A DNA stretch of 37,827 nucleotides from Spartobacteria bacterium (GTDB taxonomy: Bacteria; Verrucomicrobiota; Verrucomicrobiia; Chthoniobacterales; UBA6821), in the NCBI GenBank assembly GCA_947482345.1, contig CANKJN010000009.1, positions 1 through 37,827 of the forward strand, read 5' to 3'. Made by a program: the position numbers and the translations under genes. The notes under the pieces are model-generated. The model had not been told where the DNA came from, ran no database searches, and saw only the letters and a list, made by a program, of their open reading frames with translations. This document shows, piece by piece, positions 10,514 to 19,406 of the stretch (position 1 is the stretch's first letter; every line of letters starts with the position of its first letter).

Positions 10514-12799
10514 TCAATCGATGCTAACCTCTCCCGTGGCGTTGTTGATTTCGATGCGGTAGGTCTTGCCACGGAGGCGGCGGCTGACCTTCACCCCGGT
10601 CCAATGCGAAGGAAGGCACGGCTTGACCTCCAATCCCTCGAACGTCGGCTGGATGCCGAGCAGGTGCTGGGTGGCGGCGATGTAGGCCCAGCTTGCCGTC
10701 CCGGTCAGCCAGCTGATGCCAGCCTTTCCGAAATCACCCTCCTGTGCAGGCCCGATGACCGAGGAGGTGAAGACATAGGGTTCCCTGCCCCAGTGCTCGA
10801 AGCCCTCTTCCTCCGCGGCGATGGAGGGAAGGAGCTTGCGGTAGTACTCGAAGGCGCGGTCACCATTCCCCAGCATGCACTCGGCAATGATGGCCCATGT
10901 CATGGCATGGCAGAAGATGCTGCCGTTTTCGCCAGTGCCGGGAACATTGCTCGTGAGCGGATCCTCGGGATTCGGGATGCCTGTGTAGGGCGGGGTGTGG
11001 ATCATCAGCCCGCGCCGAGTATTCAGAAGCCTGTTGGCGGCATCCATGGCCATCCCTCCACGGCCGTCGCTACCGACTCCGGAGATCACGGACCAGACCT
11101 GCGGCTCCAGATAGATCTTTCCCTGGGGGCGGCTCTTGCTTCCGATTTTCATCCCGTTGGAGAGCAGGAGGCGGCAATACCACTCGCCGTCCCAAACCGG
11201 CTCCGCGTTGAGCTTTTCGGTGAGCTCCGCGCTCACGGCATCGCACCAGTCAGCATCCTCCCTCCGCCCAAGGCGGATGGCGACATCACGCAGGAGATTG
11301 GCCGCATGGACGAGTTGCATCCCTAACATGACGCTCTCGGCATTCTCATCATGGAAGACGGCCAGGCCGTCATTCCAATCGGCATGCGCCAGCAAGGGAA
11401 GTCCGTGCGGGCCGCGGCGCGCATGGATGTATTGCAGTCCAAGCAGGATGTGGTCGTAAACGCTGGCCTCCCCGCCGTCGCGGAAGGGGATCACTTCCCC
11501 AAGGAAGGAGAGGTCACCAGTTTCGTTGATCAGATTGGTCACGGTCATGGTCGGCCAGACGGTGTTGTCGGAGCGGCGCGGCTCTTCGTTGATGCGCTGC
11601 TTCGGGGCGTAGGGATAGAAGGAGAAGCAACCGGATCCATCCTTGCCCTGGGCGGCGAAAATCAACCGGATCCGCTCCTTGGCAAATTCAGGGTCGATGC
11701 TGGTCATCGCCAGAGCATCCTGCATGGTGTCGCGGTAGCGCATGCCGTCGAGACCCGTGTGGTCGGTGGAGATGTCGCGGGTGCGCTCGAGGGTGATCTG
11801 GCAGTTGAGGGGGTTCCAGACATTGATGAACCGGTCGACATGGGCGTCGCCCGTCTCCGCCTGAAAGAGCGACGTCTTGCGATTCCACTCCCCCTGAAGC
11901 GATGCAAAGGCGTTGTCGACGGCTTCCATGCGGGAGTATTTCTTCCTGAGCACGGAGGCGAGTGCCCATTCATCGGCCACGCCCAGCATGTAGGCGAAGC
12001 GTTCCGTCGCACCGGGAGCGAGTTCCAGATCCACCCCCATGACCCCGCAGCCGTGACCACCGGCGGGAATCTGCGATCCGGAGAAGCCGTCACCCAACAA
12101 TGCTTTGGGACGCTCGAGCGATCCGCCCCGACCGCAGAAGGCGGCACGCGAGGTTTCAAATCCGTCCGCTTGACGGGTGCAGGAGAAAAACATGGCGGGC
12201 GCGTAGGGCGCCTGGAAGACGTGGTAGTCGTATTTGATCCAGTTCTCGCGAGCATCATACGTGAAGCCGATCTGGTTCTTGAGGTAGCACCAGAAGGACT
12301 CGCGGGCTGACTCCAGGAGGCCAAATTCCAGGTAGCTCGAGAGGGTGAGTTTTTTTGACTCCTTGGCTCGGTTGGTCACCGAGACATCCCAGAGCATCAC
12401 CTCGTCATCAGGCGGGACGAAGAGTCTCAGGGAGACCTCCAGGCCGTCGCGGGATGAGACGAACATGGTGTATCCGAGTCCGTGGCGGCACTCGTAGGAA
12501 TCAAGCGGTGTCGAGGTCGGTCCGAAGTGGGGATTCCAGAGAGCGCCGGTCGCGTGGTCCTTCACGTAGAGGTAGAAGCCGGGCTGATCCTGCGCCGCCG
12601 GCATGTAATGGTAGCGGGAGATGCGGCGCGCATGGGGCTCCTTGTAAAAGACCAGACCGCCCGCCTGCTGGCTGACGAAAGCTGTCAGGCGCGTATTGCC
12701 GAGGTAGTTGATCCATGGCGAGGGAGTCAGCGGATCGGTGATCACGTACTCCCGGGAGGGATCGTCGAAATGTCCGTAGCTGGTTTTCAAGGTGGTCAT
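10514..12799 (-). CDS. GH94-family glycoside phosphorylase (cellobiose/chitobiose phosphorylase-like)
   Basis: YGHFDDPSREYVITDPLTPSPWINYLGN start, RYRDTMQDALA, LAHADWNDG, GENGSIFCHAMTWAIIAECMLGNGDRAFEYYRKLLPS are characteristic. Confidence 0.88.
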   Translation of the reverse strand: MTTLKTSYGHFDDPSREYVITDPLTPSPWINYLGNTRLTAFVSQQAGGLVFYKEPHARRISRYHYMPAAQDQPGFYLYVKDHATGALWNPHFGPTSTPLDSYECRHGLGYTMFVSSRDGLEVSLRLFVPPDDEVMLWDVSVTNRAKESKKLTLSSYLEFGLLESARESFWCYLKNQIGFTYDARENWIKYDYHVFQAPYAPAMFFSCTRQADGFETSRAAFCGRGGSLERPKALLGDGFSGSQIPAGGHGCGVMGVDLELAPGATERFAYMLGVADEWALASVLRKKYSRMEAVDNAFASLQGEWNRKTSLFQAETGDAHVDRFINVWNPLNCQITLERTRDISTDHTGLDGMRYRDTMQDALAMTSIDPEFAKERIRLIFAAQGKDGSGCFSFYPYAPKQRINEEPRRSDNTVWPTMTVTNLINETGDLSFLGEVIPFRDGGEASVYDHILLGLQYIHARRGPHGLPLLAHADWNDGLAVFHDENAESVMLGMQLVHAANLLRDVAIRLGRREDADWCDAVSAELTEKLNAEPVWDGEWYCRLLLSNGMKIGSKSRPQGKIYLEPQVWSVISGVGSDGRGGMAMDAANRLLNTRRGLMIHTPPYTGIPNPEDPLTSNVPGTGENGSIFCHAMTWAIIAECMLGNGDRAFEYYRKLLPSIAAEEEGFEHWGREPYVFTSSVIGPAQEGDFGKAGISWLTGTASWAYIAATQHLLGIQPTFEGLEVKPCLPSHWTGVKVSRRLRGKTYRIEINNATGEVSID

Positions 12800-12962
12800 G
12801 GTTTTGAGGATGTTGAGAGCGTTGGGAAGGGTGGTTTCTTACGGGCGCTTGTTCCCGAGCCAATCTTCCAGAGGTCGGATGCCGTTCATTGGCACACTCC
12901 CTTTGACGGATGCTCTCCCACGGGACTCAAGCGCGATGTCTAAAAAAATAGGCAATCTTCAA

Positions 12963-15140
12963 CTAGGCCGGCAACTCCACGCGGAACACTTCTCCCGCCT
13001 TGCGGTCGATATCGACCAGGCAGACTCCATCCACGACGGGGATTTCCTCGCCGGTGACCAGGTTCTTGAGCAGGAGCGGACGGATGGTGTTGAAGACAAC
13101 GCGCATCTCGGCAGGTTCCGGGTAATGATTGAGCACGAAGAGGACCGGAAATCCGCCGCCGCTTTGCAGGACGGCTGAGGCCAGGATGCGGCTCTCTTCG
13201 GTGCGCTGGATCCGATCGAGGGCTGATCCTCCCAGCTTGCCGCCCGCGTTGGTGACGCCGCTGTCTTCCCCCCAGGCTTCCCAGACGACGGGCGAGGGCA
13301 ATTCCAGGGCCACATGCCAGCTTCCCGCCGAGCGAACGCGTTCCCGCACCCAGGCGATGGCTTCGAGTGATTCCTTCTCGGCATCCTCCATCCCCAGTGT
13401 AGCTCGGTGGATGACGATACCACTGCCGATCTGCGTCTCTTCGGAAGCGGGCTTCCCGATCCCCAAAAAGGTGAGCGGACGCCCCAACTCGTTGAGGGAG
13501 GGCCATGGTCCGCTGACGACCAAGGTGCCTCCAGCTGCGACCCACTCGCGCATCTCGGCCGAACCGGCCGCCGAGGCGATGGGGGATCCTGGATAAAAGG
13601 CCAGCTTGACCTTGGAAAGACGCTCCGGCCTCGCCTCGATATCCACGGCCAAGGGCTGATGTCCCGCCGCTTCCGTCACGCGGTGCAGTCCGTAGTATTC
13701 CTGACTGGCTAACCCGGCAAGGCTTTCCCTGATGACGGGGGCGCCCACGTGCGATTTGCCATCGTTGCAGGGGGAAACATCCCCGATGGAGGTGTGCCGG
13801 TGATGGACCACGTCGTAGATCACGGCGCAATCCCCCTCGACCTGAAGCTGGTCCCAGTGCGGGATTGACTGGGTGCAGAGAGCGTACGTCTCGCGCAGCA
13901 CCTCCCAACTCGGACGCCGGTGGCCGTGGGGACTGACCGGGCAGTCGCCCCAGACGCGGCGGTCATGGAACATGAACCACGAAAGGGCCTTGCAACCTTG
14001 CGCAAGCGCCGACCGCGCCATGAATCGCATGTGATCGTCGGAGACACGCGTGGACAGGACCTTTTCCCACGTCCCGCTCATGAATTCCGGAGACCAGGTG
14101 TAATCGAGGCTGGCGTTCATCAACCTCAGCACGCGGGCCATGGAGCTGTAGCCCGACCAGCTCAGGAATGTGCCTCGGTAGAAGTCGTATCCCACGATTC
14201 CCCTCCCCTTGTCCTTGCCCTTCACCGCTTGCTCGAAACTCGGCATGCGCGTCGGCACCCCTTCCGGAAGATGAGGGTTGAAGTTGGTCATGAAGGTGAC
14301 GTCCTCCACGCCATTGGCCACGTGCATGGCCCGTAATTCCGCCAAGTACCGCGACATGCACCACTCCTTGAACTCCACCCAATCGAGATACCACGCCGCG
14401 TCGGCGGTGATGTCCACAGGGACTTCGCGAGGCGGCTGCACCTCTTCGATGGCCGCATGCTTCACGGGGTACGGCAAGGCGCCCGCCGTCCCGTATTTTT
14501 CCCGAAGGAACTGGTGATAATAGCCCCCGGGGCGCACGTTCACGGGATTATAATCACTCGAGAGCATCCCATCTTGGACGATGTAGCTCACCTCGTTATC
14601 GAGGTTAATCATCGTGATGAACCCGCCGTTGGATTTCAGGCGGGGCTTGATGATCTTGTCCACCTCGTTGATCCACTTACGGCACCAGTCGAGATAGTCC
14701 GGATGGAGGTAGCTCGGCTGGGAACCTTCCTTGCGCGTGGTCCAGTATCCCTGGGTCGTGCGGTTCTGGTGATCCCACACCATCATGGAGGGGTCGCCGC
14801 AGACCAACCACTTCGGATAACCGCCGAATTCCATTTCGTTGCAGCAAAACGGGCCGCTCCGGAAGTTGAGTTCGAGTCCCATCTCCTGAATGAGATCGAG
14901 GAAATGGTAGAGGTTGAGATTCGGATTCGTCCGGCCCTCGAAATCAAGCTCGCCGGCGGGATGTTCGGCGCTCGGCGGTCCGACCAGGTGCGTTCCCCAC
15001 TGGACGTAGGTGGTGACGTTCTTGAGTCCGGTCTCCTTGAATTGCTGAAGGATCGGCTTCCAGAAGCGTTTCTCAAGGCGGAAGTATTGGATCTCGCCGC
15101 CGAATATGTCGGCGCTGTTGATGGACGGATTTTCTTTCAT
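12963..15140 (-). CDS. beta-galactosidase-like glycoside hydrolase (GH35/GH42, clan GH-A)
   Basis: Start MKENPSINSADIFGGEIQYFRLEKRFWKPILQQFKETGLKNVTTYVQWGTH; NE motif MINLDNEVSY and SPEFMSGTWE nucleophile-like region. Confidence 0.78.
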   Translation of the reverse strand: MKENPSINSADIFGGEIQYFRLEKRFWKPILQQFKETGLKNVTTYVQWGTHLVGPPSAEHPAGELDFEGRTNPNLNLYHFLDLIQEMGLELNFRSGPFCCNEMEFGGYPKWLVCGDPSMMVWDHQNRTTQGYWTTRKEGSQPSYLHPDYLDWCRKWINEVDKIIKPRLKSNGGFITMINLDNEVSYIVQDGMLSSDYNPVNVRPGGYYHQFLREKYGTAGALPYPVKHAAIEEVQPPREVPVDITADAAWYLDWVEFKEWCMSRYLAELRAMHVANGVEDVTFMTNFNPHLPEGVPTRMPSFEQAVKGKDKGRGIVGYDFYRGTFLSWSGYSSMARVLRLMNASLDYTWSPEFMSGTWEKVLSTRVSDDHMRFMARSALAQGCKALSWFMFHDRRVWGDCPVSPHGHRRPSWEVLRETYALCTQSIPHWDQLQVEGDCAVIYDVVHHRHTSIGDVSPCNDGKSHVGAPVIRESLAGLASQEYYGLHRVTEAAGHQPLAVDIEARPERLSKVKLAFYPGSPIASAAGSAEMREWVAAGGTLVVSGPWPSLNELGRPLTFLGIGKPASEETQIGSGIVIHRATLGMEDAEKESLEAIAWVRERVRSAGSWHVALELPSPVVWEAWGEDSGVTNAGGKLGGSALDRIQRTEESRILASAVLQSGGGFPVLFVLNHYPEPAEMRVVFNTIRPLLLKNLVTGEEIPVVDGVCLVDIDRKAGEVFRVELPA

Positions 15141-15183
15141 GGTTGGTGTGTGATGAGGTGAGTTGAGGTGTTTTGTGCGAGAT

Positions 15184-16455
15184 TCAATGCGCGATGTCCG
15201 AAGGGCACGGGTCGTAGTGCGGGTGAGGTACTTTCGGGATGCGGAGGCCGCCGCTCTGGTAGACCACGGGTTCGCCATCGCACTCGATCCGGATCGCGGG
15301 CCAGAGGCCGGTCTCGTCGGTGTTGGGGACATTGTCGATCCGCAGGCGCGTTCCGCTCTGGGTGAAAGGCAGCGCCTCGCCGTTGTCGAGGCGGCTCACG
15401 GAGAGAACCTTGTTCTGCAGTCCGCCGAGGGTGGCCTTGTCGCCGGGTGAACGCCGCAGCAGCCAGAAGAGGGAGTGTCCCTTCGCTGTCATTGGGCCGT
15501 GGAAATTCCAGTCGCCGCGATGGGCTCCGCGCTCCTGCAGGTTGTAGGTGAAGAGTTCGGTCCCGTAGATCGCCTCGCCGTTTTTGCGAAGCCATTCGCC
15601 GACGCGGTGCAGCACACGGGTGCAGGGCTCGGGGACGACGCCGTCGGGGGAGGGGCCGACATTGAACAGGAGATTGCCGTTCCCCTGTGCGCAACGGGCG
15701 AGCATGTCGAGGACTTGCGACTCGGTTTTCCATTCGTGGTCGCCGGCATGGAAGCTCCAGCTTTCATTCATCGTCACGCAGGCTTCCCATGGGCGCCACG
15801 GATTCGGCGCGCTGAGGTGCTGCTCGGGCGTGGCGAAGTCGCCCGGCAGGCCATTGCGGCCGTTGAAGAGAATGTGCGGCTGGATCTCGCGGACCATGGC
15901 GTTCATCTTTTCGGCCTCCCATCCCCCGGCGTTGAACGGCCACCAGCCGTCATACCAGAGGATGTCGATCGGATTGTAGCGGGTGACCAGCTCCCGGATG
16001 CGCTCGTGGGTCGCCTTGATGAAAGCATCGTAGGCGACGGGATTCTCCAGCGCGGCGACGGAATCGGGCTGATCATACCAGTTGTTGAGACTGTGGTAGA
16101 GGCCGACCTTGAGTCCGTGCTTCCGTGCGGCGGCAATGATCTCGGCAACCAGATCGCGCCCTGCGGCACCGCTGTTGCCGATATGGAAATCGGAAAGCTC
16201 CGTCGGATAGAGGCGGAATCCCTCATGGTGCATTGTCGTGAGCACTACATATCGCATGCCGGCATCCACCGCCATGCGGCAGAGCCTGTCGGCGTCGAAA
16301 TCCTTCGCGGTGAACCGGGCGGCGAGTTGCTTGTATTCCTCAAGGGGGATTTCCTCCCGGTTCCAAACCCACTCCGCGCGCTCTAGCAGGGAATAGAGAC
16401 CATAATGGATGAAGAGACCGTAGCGGGCCTCGGTGAACCAGTTGTTTGTTGTCAT
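15184..16455 (-). CDS. alpha-L-fucosidase (GH29)
   Basis: WFTEARYGLFIHYGLYSLLERAEWVWNREEIP, YDAFIKATHERIRELVTRYNPIDILWYDGWWP, LLFNVGPSPDGVVP; alternative start at 16476. Confidence 0.92.
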   Translation of the reverse strand: MTTNNWFTEARYGLFIHYGLYSLLERAEWVWNREEIPLEEYKQLAARFTAKDFDADRLCRMAVDAGMRYVVLTTMHHEGFRLYPTELSDFHIGNSGAAGRDLVAEIIAAARKHGLKVGLYHSLNNWYDQPDSVAALENPVAYDAFIKATHERIRELVTRYNPIDILWYDGWWPFNAGGWEAEKMNAMVREIQPHILFNGRNGLPGDFATPEQHLSAPNPWRPWEACVTMNESWSFHAGDHEWKTESQVLDMLARCAQGNGNLLFNVGPSPDGVVPEPCTRVLHRVGEWLRKNGEAIYGTELFTYNLQERGAHRGDWNFHGPMTAKGHSLFWLLRRSPGDKATLGGLQNKVLSVSRLDNGEALPFTQSGTRLRIDNVPNTDETGLWPAIRIECDGEPVVYQSGGLRIPKVPHPHYDPCPSDIAH

Positions 16456-16477
16456 GACGGGATCGGTTGTGATCATT

Positions 16478-18118
16478 TTATTTTGATGCTTCTTGGGAAA
16501 ACTGCGGTGCGGAACGCGGCCAGCGCGGCATGCCGGGGCGTAAAAGCGCGGCATCCAGATCGCCCTCCGGAACCAAACGGCGCAGGAAGGGGAGTGCGTG
16601 CTTGATCCGCCTGAGGCTTTCCGCATAAAGGGCCTTGCATTGCGTGAAATGCGAGCCATGGCCACCGAGATTGAGATCGACATCCTCGTCAACCATCTGC
16701 ATGTAGCTTTTCAAGATGCCGCTTTGCCCGTCGGGGATGCTGTGGTTGGAAATCGCGCCGAAGTTGATCCCATCCGAATCACCGTGGCTTTGGATGGTAT
16801 CGCCAGTGACAGCCAGTCGAAGGCCGTTGAAAGACAGAAGATAGGCGGCGTGAACATAGCAATGCCCTGGCAGGTGGATGGTGCTAATGGCTGTGCCGTG
16901 CCAGAAAAAAGGCTCCCCCACGCGAAGAACATCGTCCACGGCGACATGATCGACTCCCACATTATACCAGGGAAGAAGAGCGGGATACGGGTAGTCCCAT
17001 GGCGCCTCCATGACACGGGCAACAAGGTCCCAAGCGGCCACGCGACAGCGCGGGTAGCGCCTCTTCAGATCAGGCGTCATGTCGTAATGGTCGCCGTGAA
17101 AATGAGTAATGATCGCCAGATCGATCTCGCGCAACCCGCATTCCCTCTCCAGCAGCGCAAGGTCGTTCTGGAAGCTCTCTCGCCGCGTCGGCGACTCGTA
17201 ATCGCAGGGCCCTGGATCGAACATCAAACCGCGCCCCTCGTCATCAATGAGCACGATGCAGTTGCCTAAGTTATCCAATTGGTAAACCCCCTTGTGGAGC
17301 CTCAGGTAGCGGCCGACACGCGGATAGTCGGGCTGCGGTGCCGGGGAGAAGAGGCCGCTTTGCCAAGCAATGGCCTGGTGGTAGGCATCGATGGCATCGG
17401 CGAGAGCGAGGGCCTGATCCGGACCGTCGTTGATCACCGGACCTGTCGAGGAAAAGTAGGTCCTCACCGGACGGGCCGCCAGTCTGCGGAGTACGGCGGG
17501 AAGATCAAGCAGCGCGGTTCCGCCGTAATTCACCTCTAGATCGTAAAGGTTCACCAACCGGGCACCGTCGCACATAAGATCGCCGGTGAAGATCGCCAGG
17601 GGTACCCCCGCAAGCTCCAGAACGAATCCGACATGATGCCGGCCGTGACCGGGAAGAGGAATCACCTCGAACACGAGATCCTGCCATTCAATCCGCTCCC
17701 CCTCAAGGAACGTTCCCGCGACATTGAGCGGGTATTGGGGAGGAAATTCGGTGATGCTTCCCGCCACGCCATACTCCTCCCGGCCGAGCGTGAGCCCCCA
17801 TTCCTCGGGGCGCTCCCAACGCGTGCGAGTCGCCCTCTCGTAGCCGGCCCGGTCGCAGGCAAGCTCAACGGCCTCCTCATGCACCAGGATACGGGCCTCC
17901 GGGAAGCGGTCGGCCTCGCGGCATTTGCCGGGCTCGACATGCGTGTGGAGGATGATTTCAGGCGATGGCAGCCCCTGGTGCTCCAGCCAGCGCCCGAACT
18001 GCGGCGAGTGACAATTGACCAAAAGGCTACTTCCTCCACGGACCACCAGATGACTCGTGGATTCACCGACGAGGGAATGGATTTCCAAATCCGGGGCCAA
18101 TTCATGAACATTTTTCAT
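16478..18118 (-). CDS. tandem metallo-beta-lactamase-fold hydrolase (N-terminal domain degenerate)
   Basis: C-terminal domain THFHGDHYD, LPGHCYVHAAYLL, GDTIQSHGD, GGHGSHF; N-terminal domain HTHVEPGKCREAD, LPGHGRHHVGF, TGDLMCDG. Start MKNVHELAPDL at 18118. Confidence 0.85.
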   Translation of the reverse strand: MKNVHELAPDLEIHSLVGESTSHLVVRGGSSLLVNCHSPQFGRWLEHQGLPSPEIILHTHVEPGKCREADRFPEARILVHEEAVELACDRAGYERATRTRWERPEEWGLTLGREEYGVAGSITEFPPQYPLNVAGTFLEGERIEWQDLVFEVIPLPGHGRHHVGFVLELAGVPLAIFTGDLMCDGARLVNLYDLEVNYGGTALLDLPAVLRRLAARPVRTYFSSTGPVINDGPDQALALADAIDAYHQAIAWQSGLFSPAPQPDYPRVGRYLRLHKGVYQLDNLGNCIVLIDDEGRGLMFDPGPCDYESPTRRESFQNDLALLERECGLREIDLAIITHFHGDHYDMTPDLKRRYPRCRVAAWDLVARVMEAPWDYPYPALLPWYNVGVDHVAVDDVLRVGEPFFWHGTAISTIHLPGHCYVHAAYLLSFNGLRLAVTGDTIQSHGDSDGINFGAISNHSIPDGQSGILKSYMQMVDEDVDLNLGGHGSHFTQCKALYAESLRRIKHALPFLRRLVPEGDLDAALLRPGMPRWPRSAPQFSQEASK

Positions 18119-18128
18119 CTGAGGGTAA

Positions 18129-18314
18129 TCATGAAAGGCAGAGCCTGTCGGCGTCGAAATCTTTCGCTGTGAAGCGGTCGGCGAGTTGCTTGTATTCCTC
18201 AAGGAGGATCTCTTCCCGGTTCCAGACCCACTTGCCCCTTTCGAGCAGGGAGTAAAGACCATAGTGAATGAAGAGACCGTAGCGGGCCTCGGTGAACCAG
18301 TTGTTTGTTGTCAT
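18129..18314 (-). pseudogene. 5'-truncated-copy remnant of the GH29 fucosidase gene (N-terminal ~60 codons only)
   Basis: MTTNNWFTEARYGLFIHYGLYSLLERGKWVWNREEILLEEYKQLADRFTAKDFDADRLC is near-identical to the start of the GH29 CDS, then the ORF stops at TGA. Confidence 0.9.
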
Positions 18315-18436
18315 GTGAGGAAAGTTCGGATCGCAGTCAGCAGATTGTGTCAAATCGCCGTGCTGAGCTTCGGAGTTCGGGGTTAGATGCTGCTTCAGTG
18401 CGATCGGCCTGATGTCCGCCCCCCATCAATCAGACA

Positions 18437-19345
18437 TCACAATCCCATCGACTCGATGGGATTGAAATCCGAGGCGTGGTACGAGCTCCTCACCAGCGGA
18501 CCGCTCGCCACATGGGTGAATCCCTTCTTGCGAGCGATCTCCCCGTAGAAGTCGAAGGTCTCGGGGGTGATGTATTCGACAACCGGGAGGTGCTGGGGGC
18601 TGGGACGCAGGTACTGACCCATGGTCAGGACTCCGACATTCGACTCGCGCAGATCATCCATGGCCTGGAAGATCTCGTTCTCCGCCTCACCGAGACCAAG
18701 CATGATGCCGCTCTTGGTGACCATCTTCTGACCCTTGGACTCCGCGAGATCGCGGGCGCGCTTGAGGAAGTCGAGGGAGAGCCTGTACTTCGCACGGGAG
18801 CGGACCATCGGGGTGAGGCGCTCGACGGTCTCGAGGTTGTGGTTGAAGATATGGGGCGCCGCATCGACGACGGTCTGAAGCGAGGAGTCCTTGCCGTTGA
18901 AGTCGGGTGTCAGGATCTCGATGATGATCGAGGCATCCATGTCACGGATCGCCTGAATGGTGCGCGCGAAGTGCTCGGCGCCGCCATCGGGGATGTCATC
19001 GCGCGCGACGGCGGTGATCACGACGTGCTTGAGCTTCATGCGGCGCACGGCCTCGGCGACGCGCTCGGGCTCATCGTGCTCGAGAGGGAAGGGCTTGGCC
19101 GTGTCGACGGCGCAGAATCCGCAGGCACGGGTGCAGCGGTCGCCCGCGATCATCATGGTGGCGGTTCCGCCGCTCCAGCACTCCCAACGGTTCGGGCACT
19201 GGGCGCTTTCGCAGACAGTGTGGAGGCGAAGATCGGAGATCATCGCCTTGGTGGAGAAGAAAACGGGGTTCGACGGCAGACGGACCTTGATCCAGTCGGG
19301 CTTGCGCTCCTGGTGGAGTGCGGGGTCGATCTTGGGAGTGGCCAT
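18437..19345 (-). CDS. lipA: lipoyl synthase
   Basis: Radical SAM CTRACGFCAV, N-terminal cysteines CESAQCPNRWEC, C-terminal PLVRSSYHASD; start MATPKIDP at 19345. Confidence 0.95.
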   Translation of the reverse strand: MATPKIDPALHQERKPDWIKVRLPSNPVFFSTKAMISDLRLHTVCESAQCPNRWECWSGGTATMMIAGDRCTRACGFCAVDTAKPFPLEHDEPERVAEAVRRMKLKHVVITAVARDDIPDGGAEHFARTIQAIRDMDASIIIEILTPDFNGKDSSLQTVVDAAPHIFNHNLETVERLTPMVRSRAKYRLSLDFLKRARDLAESKGQKMVTKSGIMLGLGEAENEIFQAMDDLRESNVGVLTMGQYLRPSPQHLPVVEYITPETFDFYGEIARKKGFTHVASGPLVRSSYHASDFNPIESMGL

Positions 19346-19406
19346 GGGTGAGGAGATTAAAGGAGTGGGAACGGTTAAAAAGTCAAAACGGACAAAAGAT
19401 GAATTT

